Source of the DNA: Populus alba | Lineage: Eukaryota; Streptophyta; Magnoliopsida; Malpighiales; Salicaceae | Length of the DNA: 64,000 nucleotides | Direction of reading: 5' to 3' | Assembly (NCBI RefSeq): GCF_005239225.2 | Contig: NC_133297.1 | Span: forward strand, 6,890,392 to 6,954,391 | Shown here: positions 36,413-49,981 of the stretch, one piece after another | Layout of the letters: each line of letters opens with the position of its first letter | How positions within the stretch are numbered: the stretch's first letter is position 1 | Notes under the pieces: model-generated | Seen by the model: the letters and a program-made list of their open reading frames with translations, nothing else | Told to the model about the DNA's origin: nothing | Databases searched by the model: none | Translations under genes and position numbers: made by a program

Positions 36413-39372
36413 TTTTGTTGTGGAAAATAAGAAAAGAAGAAATGGGCTGTTGTTAGATTAACTGGGAAGGGTTATGGAATTGAGTTTCTTGGCTCGGTTG
36501 CATTTGGTTTCACCGTAAAAAAAAAGAGGTTCCCGGCGATTAGGATAGATGAGGGAGGGAATCAAAGATAGGCGGAGAGAGAGAGGAATCAAGTGGATGA
36601 TAGTAAAGGTGGATTGGAGGAAGGAAAGAGAGGGTTAGTGTGTGAAGATGAGCTGTCACTTTGTCTGTGTAAGCTAAGTTGAAGTGAGACTGGACTGGCT
36701 TAAGGTTAAATGACGTGTTTGTCCTTCGGATTTGTATGTGGTGATGGTTTTTTTTTTTTTTTTCCAATTTGAATTTGGATGAAGTTAATATGGTAAAACC
36801 AGCATTGACCGATCTCCATTCACTTTTTATCAAATCCAAGTGGTGAAATGTAATGGCAATAAGAAAGCATAACCCTTTAATGATTGTGAATAAAATATTT
36901 ACCCTTTAAAAATTTGTTCTTTATGCTTTAAAACACTCACTTGCATGCTATGTTCACCCACATCCAAGAACATTATCTTATTAAAAGAATCGATATGATT
37001 TTTCTTTCGGATTTTAATTGTATAATCATTATAGCTTTTAGGATTCCAAACTAAGTTTTTTTTAATAAAAAAAAAAAAAGTTGAGCATGCAGAGAAGGAT
37101 ATATTTGTAAGCAAATTATTTTTTCACTATTTTAAAATTAAAATCCTAAATATAAGGAGTAGTAAAAATTAAACTTAATTTTAATATAATGCCGGCCACA
37201 ATGATCAAGATAGGAAGAATGATTTTTCAATGATGGAGATGGTGTTTCACATGGTTTCTGTTAATGATTTTAGATATTTTTAAAGGTATTTTTTTAAGTA
37301 TTTTATAATGATTTTGATGTGCTATTATTAAAAATAAAAAAAATAAAAAATATATTTTAAAGCAAAGAATTATTTAAAAAAAACAACTTGCAATATAATT
37401 CCAAATAGCCTGTTATCTATTAGAATCTTAATTAATTGGAAAATCAATCTCGTTTCATATCTTACCTCTCTTGACTTGTATATTTCTTTTAAAATAAAGT
37501 TTTTCTTTTTGCTAATTTTCGTAGGTTTCCATTCATAAATCTACAAATGAAAACTTGAGTTGTTGTTGTTATTCTGTAGCAGGAGTTTGCTTTTCACGCA
37601 CGAATTTTACAAAAAATAATAAAAAGATTTGATTCCATATCATTTTTTCCTCTTGATTGTCTCTTTCTCTCTCCGGCCGCCTGTAAATAGCGGTATTTTC
37701 TGCAGCTGCGCCATAATGCTTCTCTCAGGCGTGGTGATGAATCTGGCAAGTTTTAGTAAGGGGATCTACGTGTACATAGCAAACGAGAATTAGACGAAAG
37801 AAAGAGAGAGGGAAGGTGACCGTTAAAGGTGATAACGATGTTAGGACAGAGGGATCTCTGTTCCATGTTTTCCTTCGTCTGCTAGTTTTACATACGTGTA
37901 GCAAAGACTAAGGACTGAGCTTGTGTGTAATTTCCACATGGCAGTTGTGCCATATTCATCAACGGGTCCCATGCTCCCATCAATCGCTACATGATGCATT
38001 CATGTTAAGCCAGGTGTGGGCCCAAGTCGGGCCCACAGGGGAGACTTTCGTAAATCACATTAGTTTGGTGGACCGAAATCATGGTTTAGATAATACTTAG
38101 GTGGTAGTTAAGGGAAAATACATATATTAATTGTCTAGTTCATTCTGCGAGTGCATTTTGAAAGCTGTAAGTAATCCTTTTGGATTCTTTTTTTATTATT
38201 ATAATCTATTTATGTCAGGACACAACAGGAAAAGCATCTTGGTTGATTATAGAACACCAAGTGGTGGAAAGTCCTGTAAGAATCGAGTGGACACCAACAT
38301 AACAATAATGGGCTGTGTGGAATTTGACAAAAGATTTCTTGGTTGGTTTCGTGCCCAATGGCAATAGTGCTTTTCTTGAAATCTTTCGTTACACATCACA
38401 TCACATCTCATGTTTCTTTATTATTCTTTTCTAGCTCATAATTTATCTCCTTCTCATCTGATTGGAGCTGGTGCTGTCTGTGGATTTGTCGAGAGGGGTG
38501 GATTATGGATTGCTGCCCTCGAAACCAAACCCAGCATTGAGTTTCTACTTGTATCGATTTAGAATACAATTTTGCATTCGAAATGCAACACAGCGGCTGT
38601 CCATCCATGTACAGAGGCGGCGTATAAAGAACAGAAAAGGGATCTTTTTACAGCTCTAAGAATGAAACAAGGACGGAATGGCAATCCATCCGGTGGTTAA
38701 GCACAGGCAGCTCTGCAACCTTTTCAGTAGCCAGAAATGAAGATCGCTTTTAAATCTATCTGCAATCGCATGACGAGATACGCACAACGATCAAAACAGA
38801 GAGCGTGACATGAGTTAGCGAGTCATTCTTATTCAAAACCAACTGGACTGCTCCTTATCTTGCGCCATGCGAGGAAATAGTAAATTTACCTGAAATAAGT
38901 AGAGCTTTGTGGCTCTTTTGGATACAAGGTTCATTCCAAAAAACAAAACAAAACAAAACACACTCCCCCAAAATTAGCAAGCATATCATATCAGACTCAA
39001 AACACATGATCAACAGGTCCTGTGATCATTAGCTCATGCAAACAAAATATATAACTAGAATTCCAAAGTTTCCTGTTGATTTTCACCCGTTCCTTTCCTT
39101 CTATCCCCCTCTTCTCTGACCTGAGAATTGAGTTCTGACATGAGAAGTTGTTCGTGAACTAAACAAGTGTTAAGCTTCAACAAAACTCATGTAGGGTAAT
39201 ATTACAACTGCTGACTTGACTGTTCCAGTATCCTGTGAGTTGCAATGAAATAAATTTAATTCTGGGGTAGCCATCCACAGATTGCCCTTGTTAGTCCCTT
39301 CTTATCTGTTTCATCAATTGCTGCCAGCCTTTCAACAAGGGAAGGACAGGATATGGCTACAGATTGCCCTTG
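36413..39372. other. Kinase promoter and spacer
   Basis: 36413-36700 is probably the kinase 5' leader and promoter, with a GA/TC-rich stretch at 36545-36640. A dispersed AT-rich repeat lies at 37260-37400. 37600-38060 and 38400-38900 are less AT-rich but yielded no recognisable protein. 39100-39372 should be the 3' untranslated region of the STE24 gene and contains a partial copy of its last codons. Confidence 0.45.
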
Positions 39373-39430
39373 TTAATCAGCCTTCTTATCCGATTCATCA
39401 ATTGCAGCTAGTCTTTCAACAAGGGGAGGG
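39273..39430 (-). repeat. 82-bp tandem duplication of STE24 final exon end
   Basis: CAGATTGCCCTTGTTA(G/A)TC...CTTTCAACAAGG occurs at about 39278-39342 and again at 39360-39424, an offset of 82 bp. The right copy encodes the real C-terminus ([14 protein letters not shown] and stop at 39373); the left copy lies downstream of the stop in the 3' untranslated region. Confidence 0.8.
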
Positions 39431-42400
39431 TGAGAATAGTGATATGCTGAGTACCAAGGATCCGTATTCATAGATGACAAATTTTCTTCCTGAAAAAAAT
39501 TGTCACACTGTTCAGTAATGTGCATTTCCTGAAAATGGATTAGAAAAGAATACTTTGCCAATGTAGAACTTAGATCCCACAAAAATCTGAATGCAAGAAA
39601 TATACAGGACTCCATCTCCACTACTGATGGTATGTTAGAGGGAAAAGGTTAAAAGTTTTATAGATCACCTGTAGTTTCACAAGACCACCCCGAAGAGCAG
39701 AGCCATAACCAAGCTTTTTAGCAAAAGCATCCGCCTAATCAAACAATTACAGTAAGTGAGATCAAGGACTTTCAGACACACAGAAACAAGGAGAGAGGGT
39801 GTGAGAGGTTACCTGAAATTCAAAAGATCGGCTCACCAGATTAAGACCAAAGCTTACAAGGTGTTGGAGAGGTATTACAGTATGCTGCAAAAAAGCAACC
39901 AAGTCAGATAAACCCAACCACTACCAGCTTTTGTGTCATATAAACCCAACCCCCCCCCCCCAACACACACTAAAAATCCCATAAGCATTTCTTTTCCTTC
40001 ACACAGCAATTCTTTTCATATCAGCAATACCTGAAATATGATCAGACCGATGAGTACTGGCTGAGTATCAAATCCAAAACTTCGGAAGAGATCAGTTGAG
40101 TTCCTCACAAGAGTGTATCCTCCAAATTGTAAAAATGTTAGAATCTGCAGAATCATAAGAGCATAAAAATAAAAAAAAAACAATGAATCATACACCGGTT
40201 ATAAGCTCACAAATAAAGTCAAAGGACACCTATAGGAGGATGGTTGGTAAATTCTTAAACAAAACACTGAACTCTCCTACCAAAACACAAATTGAGATTC
40301 AAAAATATGTTCTAGGCTTTTAGCATGTATTAAAATTTTCTTGTGCTTCAATCCAAGATGTTTTGACCCTATTTTCTCATCAGGCCCCTGAACAAATCCT
40401 CTGAGGTTTGAATCTCAACCCGAGGAATTACAGTCTCAAAGAGCAAGAACATTCGTGTCAAAGTTTTCTCCGAGCATTTTCTTGATGATAGCTCTCGGAA
40501 AATGCCTTTCAGATGGTATATATGGTATTTCAATAGGATTTTAGTGCACAAATAGGAGCAAAGTACAAATCAATTTGCAAGAAAACAATTACAGCATACC
40601 TGCACAGCAATGAACGAGTACATTGTATGATTGAGTTTCCAATGTCCCAGTTCATGGGCAATAACAGCTACAATTTCCTCATCGTCTTTGCACTGCAAAG
40701 AGAATCACATAGATGTAAAGACACTTTCACAATTTATGAAAAAGCATAGCCATATTTCAACCATAAAGTCTAAATGAGGGCACAGCCTAAATGGTTCACA
40801 CACAAAGTTGCCCAGGCTGTCAGGAAGAGTAGGAAATTAAGAAACTGATAAATATATTGCACAATTGCCTTAGTCCTTCCATGAATCACGTAGAAAATGC
40901 TTCTATGGATGGATTGTAAGTTACATCAAACAGGTCCTCCCCAGTTGGATAGCTACTGTGTATTTGTTAAAAAATGCAAAACTATATTTCTTCAAGACTT
41001 CATGGATATCAGTATCAAAAAAATTTAAGCAGGCAAAGAGCCATGGAGACACCCCCTTGGAACTTCTAAAAAGAGAAATCCAAGGCAAACACTGCAATTC
41101 TATCCATTTGAATTAGCCAGGGAGAATGCCTTCCAACATAAGAACTGACAAGGATCTAAATGGAGGCAGTACCACCAAAAAAGGCCACAGTCAGGAACCC
41201 ACACCCATCAGGTTTATAATCTGGCCATTTACTAGCAATAGCAGCCAGTATTTCACTTCCAATAAATAGCAAAATTCAAACTTTAATTCTTAGGTTCTAG
41301 GTTAATAATGCTGGAGGATAAGTATCAGATCCGAGTTAGAAAATTTGGTGCAAGATTTGATCAAATCCAGCACCTCAAGATCAGGAATGGAGGACTTCCA
41401 AGGACTGGTTTCAGTGGAGAAGGCTCGTTAAAAGATTAGATGAAACTAAGATCATGAAAGAAACCTAACAAGTGAGGAAGATGGGAAAACCTAACACAAG
41501 ACTGCAGTTCAGAAGGAATCACTCACTATAAACCCTTAGGAACACAACTAAAAAAGAACGCATGACATGCAATTTAGCATGACATCCCAACACATGCAAG
41601 AAAAAAAGAAGGCTGAAAATTTTTATTTCCTTCCCCCCAAAATAAAATTTTACAGGGCAATACATAGCCCATTTGGGAAGATATTTCCAAGAAAAATTAT
41701 TCATAATTAAGCAACCAAGGGGGGGTTCCTTGAGGAGACATACACGAGGAAGTTATCTAAAGAGGTTGCTTCCAAGTTGCTGAGCACCTAAGGCGCACAG
41801 GAGGGGAGTCCTTTTAAGGACAAGCCGTCTACTCACTAAAGAGGCTACAGATTCAGCAGCTTGACCAGAAGCCACTAACTGGCATCACACTGTTCATACT
41901 TCTAGTATGTTGGGCAAGATTACAGCAGAATCATTATCCCTAAATACAACACTGTTTCCTCAAGCTGTTGGGTGAAACCAGCAACTATGTTGAATGAATA
42001 TGCAAACATTTTCATCATTCTGTATGCGTTTTAACTTCCAAGAAGGCAACCAACATCATGATTGAAGTTAACAACTGTACTCGGTGCATGACACAACTAG
42101 GACAACATTAGTATTTCTAATATAATGCTATTTCAACAATAAAAACACTAGTGGTGCCTATATTTCACACATCTTGCTTTAAACAAAATAAGGTTATCAA
42201 TAAAAAATGGACAGAAAAAATATGTAGTTTTCATGAGAATAAACTTCAGTTTGCTAAGGTTAATATAGAAAAAAAATCCAGAAAGAAAGAAAGTCTTCCT
42301 CACCTGCTGAATCAATGTGTCATAAAGTACAATTCGCTTGTTCTTAAAGAATCCATACATATAGGCCTGCACATTGTTGATAGAATATGAATTTGATCTA

Positions 42401-45400
42401 CAACAGACTAGTAAAGCACAATTTTATTGTGAAAGTACAGATGACTTGATGATAGAGAAAGCGCCTGCAACCATGTATGATAACACTATGAGAAATGCGA
42501 GCTGGCCACATGTAATGCACCTATCTAATGCATTTTTTTTCTTCACTCTACAAAACAAATAACTCGTCAAGGTGGCCAGCTAACACATCTTAAACCCAAC
42601 CCCAACCACCCAAAAAAAGAAAGAAAAAAGAAACACTGATAGCCTGAGCTTTTGGTACAAGTTCCCCTGCAATTTTTCTGTGAGTAATGCCATTAGTTTA
42701 CCACAGTTTGGCCAAGAAAAATAGATATCTTTTCATTACAAAGCAAGGAACGTGGTAGACATAAATAGGGAAGAGAAGCATTGGTTAACTTCATGTTGCA
42801 GAAACAGCAGGGATACAAACAAAACAAGACACTGTATAATGGAAGAAAAGGTTGCAAGTAATGCTGAGAAACCTTGATAAACATATTAAAATAAGAATAC
42901 TCACATTGCTATGGCTTGACCTTGTGGATCCATCTACAACGAACAACTTCTTTAAAGGAAACTTGAGGGAGGAAGCAAGTTTCTCAATTTTCTCCCTGAG
43001 CTCTCCTTCTGGAAGCTATTTGTCACATCAAAAGTGGGGGGGGGGGGGGTTACTAATTGAGCATGACATAGGTCTGAATGAATTTCACATTTTCAATACT
43101 CACAGGGGTGAACTTGTTGAAGAGTGGCGCAATTAAAACTGGGTAGAGTGTCATCATGACAAGAGAAAGAACAAACATGAATGCCCATAGATAAATGGCC
43201 AGGTAAGGACCTCCTTTCTGCAACCATGCAAATGAAAATTCAACAGTGTGGGAAGACTTGTTCATTCACAAAAGCAGGTAACAGAGCTGTAACTTGTTAG
43301 AGCATTTTTAGAATAAAAGCTGCCACTTATTCCAAATCAGTATCATTAATTCAGGAATAAAAATGACCAACTACTGTCAACAGACAGTGATTAAATGCTG
43401 CAAATAACTGGTCACTTCATCAACACTGGCAGATAAAAGTACCTGTACTATTAAAATAATTGCTGAAACAATTGGAGGGCCAAGTAGAATGGCAAGGCAA
43501 ATTCCTTTGAATAAATCCCTAAAGAACAGCCATATTGTTTGCTGTACAAATGGAAAATAAATTAGAATCGCACGAGAGATAAGATATAAAACGGATTGGA
43601 AATCAAACAACTAAAATTTTATACCAGTGCACATACAAGTAAAAGGAATGTAGATCCACCAACAGAGAATTAGTATTCTAACAAGTAACAAGATGTGTGA
43701 AAATCACAAGATATGAGTGAAGGCAAACCTTGTTGAAGCCATGGCGGGCCTCAATCACAAAAGTTGAATAGAGAGAGAATGGCAAATCTGTAATCTGCAT
43801 AAACATATTTCAAAACAATCAATCAAATAGCATTGATAGAGAAACTTAAAAAATTGTACTTATTTGCATGCATTTGCTTACAAGGGTGCCACAGTCCAAA
43901 CAGCATTCCAAAAAATGCAAAAGACTGATAATCACCAGCGAAAATGGAATAAAATTGGTTTCTTTGCTTAAAAAAATGAATAACAGAATTACTGTGTTAT
44001 TAATTATATAAGCAAACCCAATTATAACATCCACACAATCAAAAAGCAAGGCAACATGCATGATGAAAGGATATTGGTTTAGACCTTATAGAACACCCTT
44101 CTGAAGAGGTAAAAACTATTATAAACCAGATATTATTTATATTAAAAAAAGTCCTGTCTGTGACTTATACTATTACATCAGAATTATTAGCTCGGTCTAC
44201 AAACAGTGTCATCAACCAGGGAGTCTCTACTACAGAGACTGACAACACTCCTGCCAGCTCACCTCTTTCAAGATGTAGATTCGGAATTGGAAATTGTTGA
44301 TGTCAATGTGCATGCTCTGAATCTACACACCACAACTATTACACAAAATAACCCAGCCTCACCTGTGTATATTCTTGCTTAATAATCTTTAAAATAGCTG
44401 TGAACATTGAGTGCTCAATTCAAATGTGAAAAATACCACCTAACTAATTGTGCAATAAAAAAGAAAAGTAAAAATAACTGAAATCACAGACCATAAATCT
44501 TAAACTGTTGAATAGAAGGCAGGCAGCATAAATACGGTGGTTATTATCAGCTACAGTAATTAGAAATCATGTGCAAACCTGTGACCATATCATAACACCA
44601 GCCAAAAAAGCAAGGGTGTGGAGTATTTCATTCTCCTCATTGAAACCAGCCAAAACCACAAAGCTTCCTGATTTCTGCAGGTACAAAAAGAATTGGATGG
44701 TGACAATACAACCACAGATTAGCTCTACTAACATTGCAGCAAAGTACTTACCTTCCAAAACCAAGGCAATATCCCATAGAACAAAATAGCAGAGTCCAGA
44801 AGTATAGTAACAAATTCATGAACAAAATTGAAGTGGCTGAAAGTGAAGAGATTCTTAGTGAGAATCAAAGAAAACATGCACTAAGAATCAGATTAGGAAA
44901 AGCTAAAAGAATCCATGCTAGCTGGTTGCAATAAAGAACAAACCTTTTATCAAGACTATAAGCTCGAGATTTTTCAAACTTCTCCTGGCTGATTACTCCT
45001 ACCAGAGTTTTTGGGAGAGTTGGCAGTTTCAAAGCAGCACGTTGTCGCAAATCCAAATAGGTCTCAAAGAAATACACGAGTATCATAAAACCTGGAAAAT
45101 CAGGAAAAACCAAAGCAGTTGTTAGAATCTCCATAACATAAAGCATCCAACCACTGATCCCAATGTCGAAAAGATTCAAATAAAGTGTAACAAAGAAGCA
45201 TCAAATTGCAACTAACACAACTGATGTGTATCTTAATAGCCTCAAACTGTAGCATTTTCGGCTGATAAATATCAAAGATACCAACAACAAAAGCGGATGC
45301 AAATGTTCATTAGCAGCTCCTGCTATCGGAGCAGGTGTGTTACCACAGTTGCACCTATGGTGCATCCTCAATCATCTAGCCCTGAATTTGGTAGCCCTAA

Positions 45401-45926
45401 GAAACTCGGAAAAATTAAATCTCGAAAGTTGTCACTAACTTTGGTTTCTTAGAAATGAGAAAGCCTCAAATGAGCATTAAGAAACAGTAAAACAAAATGT
45501 TTTTTTCTTTTGTTGACCCAAGATATTAAAAAAAAAAAAAAAAAACTTTTACCATTCAAACCTAAATTTCTTCTTTTTCACTGATTTTTTTTCCCTCAGG
45601 AACCAAGAAAAGATTTGTCTTCATAAATAAACTCCGATACTTAGAAAAAAAAAAAAAAACCAATATCCATGTTAAGAACCTCGAATAAGCATCGCCGTAA
45701 CAGAAATGCATAAAAGGGAAAATAACATAAAATCAAGAAATGAATAAAAATTTAACACAAGCTAAACCCTAATCGATGGCAATCGCAAAATAATCGAAAA
45801 TTTTGTAGAAGAATAAACGAGGCGTTAAGAGAAAGATAATGAGCTAAGAATTATTTTTTGAGTTGAGAGATAAAGATTAACGAGAGAACATATACCAACT
45901 ACAGCTTCCATGTAAGGAAACGCCAT
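39373..45926 (-). CDS. STE24: CAAX prenyl protease 1 (STE24/FACE1)
   Basis: A zinc metalloprotease of the endoplasmic reticulum membrane that clips the last three residues from prenylated CAAX proteins. Fourteen coding exons (minus): 45896-45926, 44944-45091, 44752-44836, 44579-44674, 43729-43794, 43443-43541, 43104-43217, 42905-43015, 42304-42366, 40600-40692, 40031-40144, 39813-39884, 39669-39734, 39373-39489. They sum to 1275 nt, 424 residues, the same as I recall for Arabidopsis STE24. The HEXXH zinc site is H284-ELG-H288 in exon 10, and Glu362 in SFEFQAD is the likely third ligand. Several hydrophobic helices are visible (for example [17 protein letters not shown] and [18 protein letters not shown]). 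[26 protein letters not shown] is kept in pieces across exons 8-9. The intron between exons 9 and 10 is the longest (about 1.6 kb). Introns contain C and G homopolymers. Confidence 0.94.
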
Positions 45927-47688
45927 GGTCGATACTCCAGGAATCTGAGAGCTGCAGAGAGAAACAAAAAGGAGAGGTTTCTGCCTTGGCTTTCTTCAAG
46001 TGACGGTCATGTTTGTGTTTTATGAATTTTTGGGTGTAAATTATTAAATTAGATATCCGGTCGACCCGAATGTTTTTGTTTGGATAGGATTGACCCATAT
46101 TTATAACCCGCGTACGTGGGCTTATACGAAAAGAATTTTCTGGAGCTAGCATGAAGATAGCCCGTTTTGCCTGCAGTGGCACTTGCGTTTCACGTGACAA
46201 ATTATTCAAAAAATAAACTAAAGAATTCTTGTTGTTTAAATAATTTTTAAAATTTAAAAATAATAGTAAAGGAAGGTTCAATGGGTTTCAGGCTAGAAGA
46301 TGAGAAGAAATTATTCTCTTCCCTCAATTCCATTCACCTTTTTTTCAAGTTAGATATAAAATTTTTAGATAAAAATCTCAAATCTTAACCGTTAGGTTAC
46401 AGGGCTGTTTTCTTAATTTATTTATCAACTTATTGACGAAAATAATGCACAAAAAATCATTTTAAACAAGGATGGTGTGACTTTAATTGGCATTTCTCTT
46501 TATTTTAATAGTTGGATTAAATCTAAAGACACTGTATTTTCGTGAATGTGTGCTTAAAAAAACACTGCATTTCATAGAGTTTTGGACGGAATAGTGATAT
46601 CGGGCGGAATTTCAACCAGAGTTAAAAGAGCTTTAAATTCAAAAAATAATGATATTTATTTTTAAATTTTAAATGATTTAATACTCTGAAATTTATATAA
46701 ATTTATATAACAGACACTCTTATACAAAAATGCACCAGGACCATATGATTTCATAATGGTACGGATTTAGAAGTGCAAGGCAAAGGAACATTATTAATTC
46801 TTTTCAAATATACCCACCTTGATTCTAAAGTCTTGGTTTTTGTTTCCCATAAAAGCTTGCAGATCACCAATAACTTAGCATAGGCTTACAGATCTCTAAG
46901 AGGAAAGCTATGGAGGAGGAGCTTCTACTTGGAAAAAAATTTCAAGAGGTGGAAAAATCTATGAAGAATGAGCTTTTACTTAAAAATATTTTTAGGTGGC
47001 TAATTATTTTTTATTATATTTCTTTTTTTATTAAAAGACCTAATTATTCCTCAACTAACATGATAATAAATAAAAAAATCATTGCAAAAAGATGAAAAAA
47101 CCTCTTGGAACCAGTTTTTAAATTTTTAGCTTCCAATAAAATCCTGGTCATTTCACTATGTGTTGTTTATTTTATTTTATTTTATATATCTAGTTAAATA
47201 TCAAATTACCCCTCATATGACATTATGTAAAAAACATTGTAAAAATACAAAATTATCTTATGATTCTAGTTTTAATTCTTTTTTTATTCAAATGGTATTT
47301 TGATTGTTTTATTGTGCAATTAAAATAAAAAAATTTATTTATCTCTAATTAATTTGATAATCACTAACACATCTTGTAAAAAGATCTCATTGCCCTCAAC
47401 AACCAATGTTTTTTTTTTTTTTTAATGTGAGAGACAAAACTATCATTACATTCATCTAAATGAAGAATAAAGTTTTTCAAAAGAGATTTAGCTTTCGTTA
47501 ATGCATGTTTTTAATGTATTTGCCCCCCTCCCCCTCGTGGAAACTGGAAACTAACCAAAAAATAAAAGAATTCCAACCAGCAATGCTAGCTGTTATTTGG
47601 TGTATACTCGCCGCTTCGCTAACCAACACTCCCACCAGTAGTGAGTAGAGAATGCATATGCTTGAACACCAGAAGTTGGTTGCCGTAT
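45927..47688. other. STE24 promoter and spacer
   Basis: The first 150 bp upstream of the STE24 start probably hold its leader and core promoter. The rest is AT-rich with no supported gene. Open frames at 45877-46281 and 46910-47095 show low-complexity composition and no known domain. A TTTTATTTTATTTTAT microsatellite lies at about 47168-47185. Confidence 0.5.
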
Positions 47689-48033
47689 TCAGCCATCAAC
47701 AACCTTGACAAAATTGCTTCTCAGAATTCCAGCAATTTCAAAAGGCGTGATGCAGTAGCATATGAGTCTTGCAATGCATGTAGCCAAGCATGCTCCATAA
47801 TCACATGTCTTTGACACAAATATGCAGTCTGAATAATGGACATTTGAAGAACGATTGTTGCGTTGCAAAATATTACATTGATCTTCCTTTGATTTTTTAT
47901 GAACTCGTTCATCCAAAATAGATTTTGTGGGAAACAGATTAGATAAATCTTTCGTCTGTTGCATCAAATTTGGGATCCAACAAATACCGCATGGAAATGG
48001 TTGAGACTTGGATGGGGATAATAACTCTTATAA
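47689..48033 (-). other. Probable 3' untranslated region of uL5c gene
   Basis: Sequence after the uL5c stop codon. A 92-codon minus-strand frame (47689-47967) is open here, but its Cys-rich peptide was not recognised and a 3' untranslated region is more likely. Confidence 0.4.
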
Positions 48034-49981
48034 TCATCGCCTACTCCTTTCCTTCGATTTTGAATCAGAGTGGTGCGCCTTCGATTTCTTCTTGCGAGGC
48101 TGAACGGCACCACCACCTTCTATAAATGGCATGCCCATGAGAGACAAGAGTCTCTGCGCTTCTTGATCGGTGTTGGCTGTGGTTGTAATGCAAACATCCA
48201 TTCCCCTGGGTTTACCAACTGCATCAAAATTAATCTCTGGGAACACACTCTGGTCGCTAATTCCAATGCTGTAGTTGCCTTGTCGATTAAAGCTGTTTGG
48301 GGTCCCACCTTGGAAATCCCTTGTTCTAGGCAGCCCCAAGTTAACAAGTCGATCTAAGAACGAGTACATCATCTGTAAAATATAATCAAGGATCCAAGTT
48401 ACAAAATTTCCATGTAAAATTAAAAAGAATGCAACCAGCAAAATGCACCAGGATACAAATTTGGTAATGAGATGAATCTGTTATGATCTGATCTAAACAG
48501 CATGTAAAACCAGGATATGAGCAACAAGATCAATTGCTGACAAATTACATGATGTGTTGATTCAAGATCAAAGTGGCATGGGAGTGTGTGCAAGTATAAG
48601 AATGCCCTACTCGGAAGCACAGACCATTGTGATAAAAGACAGAAGACTGGAAACAAGCTCTAACATAGAGCTGAAAAGGAACAAATCTCCCACAGTAGAG
48701 TATTGGTGATCATCTTGAGACTCTACCTATGGACCATAGCCATCATATCTACCGTGTTTCTTCTAAAATCTCTTTGAGGAGCATTGCCATCATTAAAGTG
48801 AATGGTCATACTCAAAGAATCCATCATCTTGAGCAATCACTATATCTCCCTCGTGCAGAAGTGAAAACCAAAATAAATAAAACATTCATATACTATCATT
48901 CAAAACTTGACAGTAAGCCTCAAATCCTGTTTAGAATCGGAGTTTAAAAGCATTTTTTCTGAGGATCAAACAAGAAAAATCACATCATCTAATCAAAGTG
49001 AGAAGCTCAATTCCAAAAATCAATAACTTTTCCTTCCCTATAGCCAGTATCATCGGCTAAGCTAAATGCCCCTACCATTGATCTACATGCTACTAAAAGC
49101 ACACATCGTCTTCATGAAAATAATTGTCACAAAATTATGCATCCTGGCATTTCTTCTTTATCTAGAAGGAAGCTTCAGAAATGCAGCATCATTCACCCTT
49201 GCACCTGTAACTTCAACTATACCCAAGCAGCTTCTCCTGGCAGATCCATCTTTAAAATCATTTTCCTCAAAGCCCCATCAAAAGCTACAACACCCTTCCA
49301 AAACACAAAAGAAGAAATCTTGCGCTATGATGTCCAGAAAACATGTAGCCTCTAGAATTTAGACTCCTAGCTAACTTTATCATGAAATGTGTAGCCACAG
49401 CCACGAACATAAACAAGAAAATTCGATAAAGAGAAAAAAATGCTCACATTTCCTCTGAGTGTAACATAAATACCAAGTGGTCGGGCTTCCCTACTCTTGA
49501 AGGCAGCAACCGCATTCTCGGCCCCCGTCTTTACGGGTCTTTGGCCTGTGATAAGAGCCAAATCATTTATCGCTGACTCCACCTCCTTAGAACTCTGCGC
49601 GGCATCTCCAATCCCACAACTCACCACAACCTTCTGAATTCTTGGAACCTTAAGAAATGAGAAATCCAGATTTTAGCAAATTGCAAATTAGAATAACTTT
49701 ATCAGTAAATTGGAAATTTTTTAAAGAGTTACCTGGTCAATGTTGGTGTAACTGAACTCTTGTAACATCAAAGGGACGATTGTTTCAAGGTATGTGGTTT
49801 TGAGCCGAATGCTTTTGTCTGCTTCTGATTTGTCCACCAAGACAAATTCTGCAGTGGTTCTCACTGATATCACCCCATTCTGGGTTCCGTACGGTGCTCG
49901 TGCGGTTAAGCGCGATGGGAGAGCAGGGAATCGGCCGTGAAACGACGCCGCCAAGGAGCGTAAGAGCGAATGAGTGGCCAT
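48034..49981 (-). CDS. RPL5: Chloroplast 50S ribosomal protein uL5c
   Basis: Nuclear gene for ribosomal protein L5 of the chloroplast large subunit, which binds 5S rRNA in the central protuberance. Three coding exons (minus): 49733-49981, 49448-49648 and 48034-48372; 789 nt, 262 residues, the same length I recall for Arabidopsis PRPL5 (At4g01310). The first 35 or so residues, rich in Ser, Ala and Arg (MATHSLLRSLAASFHGRF), look like a chloroplast transit peptide. Core signatures are RIQKVVVSCGIGDAAQ, ALITGQRPVKT, MYSFLDRLVNLGLPRTRDFQG and FDAVGKPRGMDV, then a basic tail (RKKKSKAHHSDSKSKERSRR). At the exon 2/3 junction the peptide reads GN-MMY where the relative has GDVMY; both splice sites are canonical. 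A cytosolic or mitochondrial L5 is less likely given the transit peptide and gene order. Confidence 0.93.
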
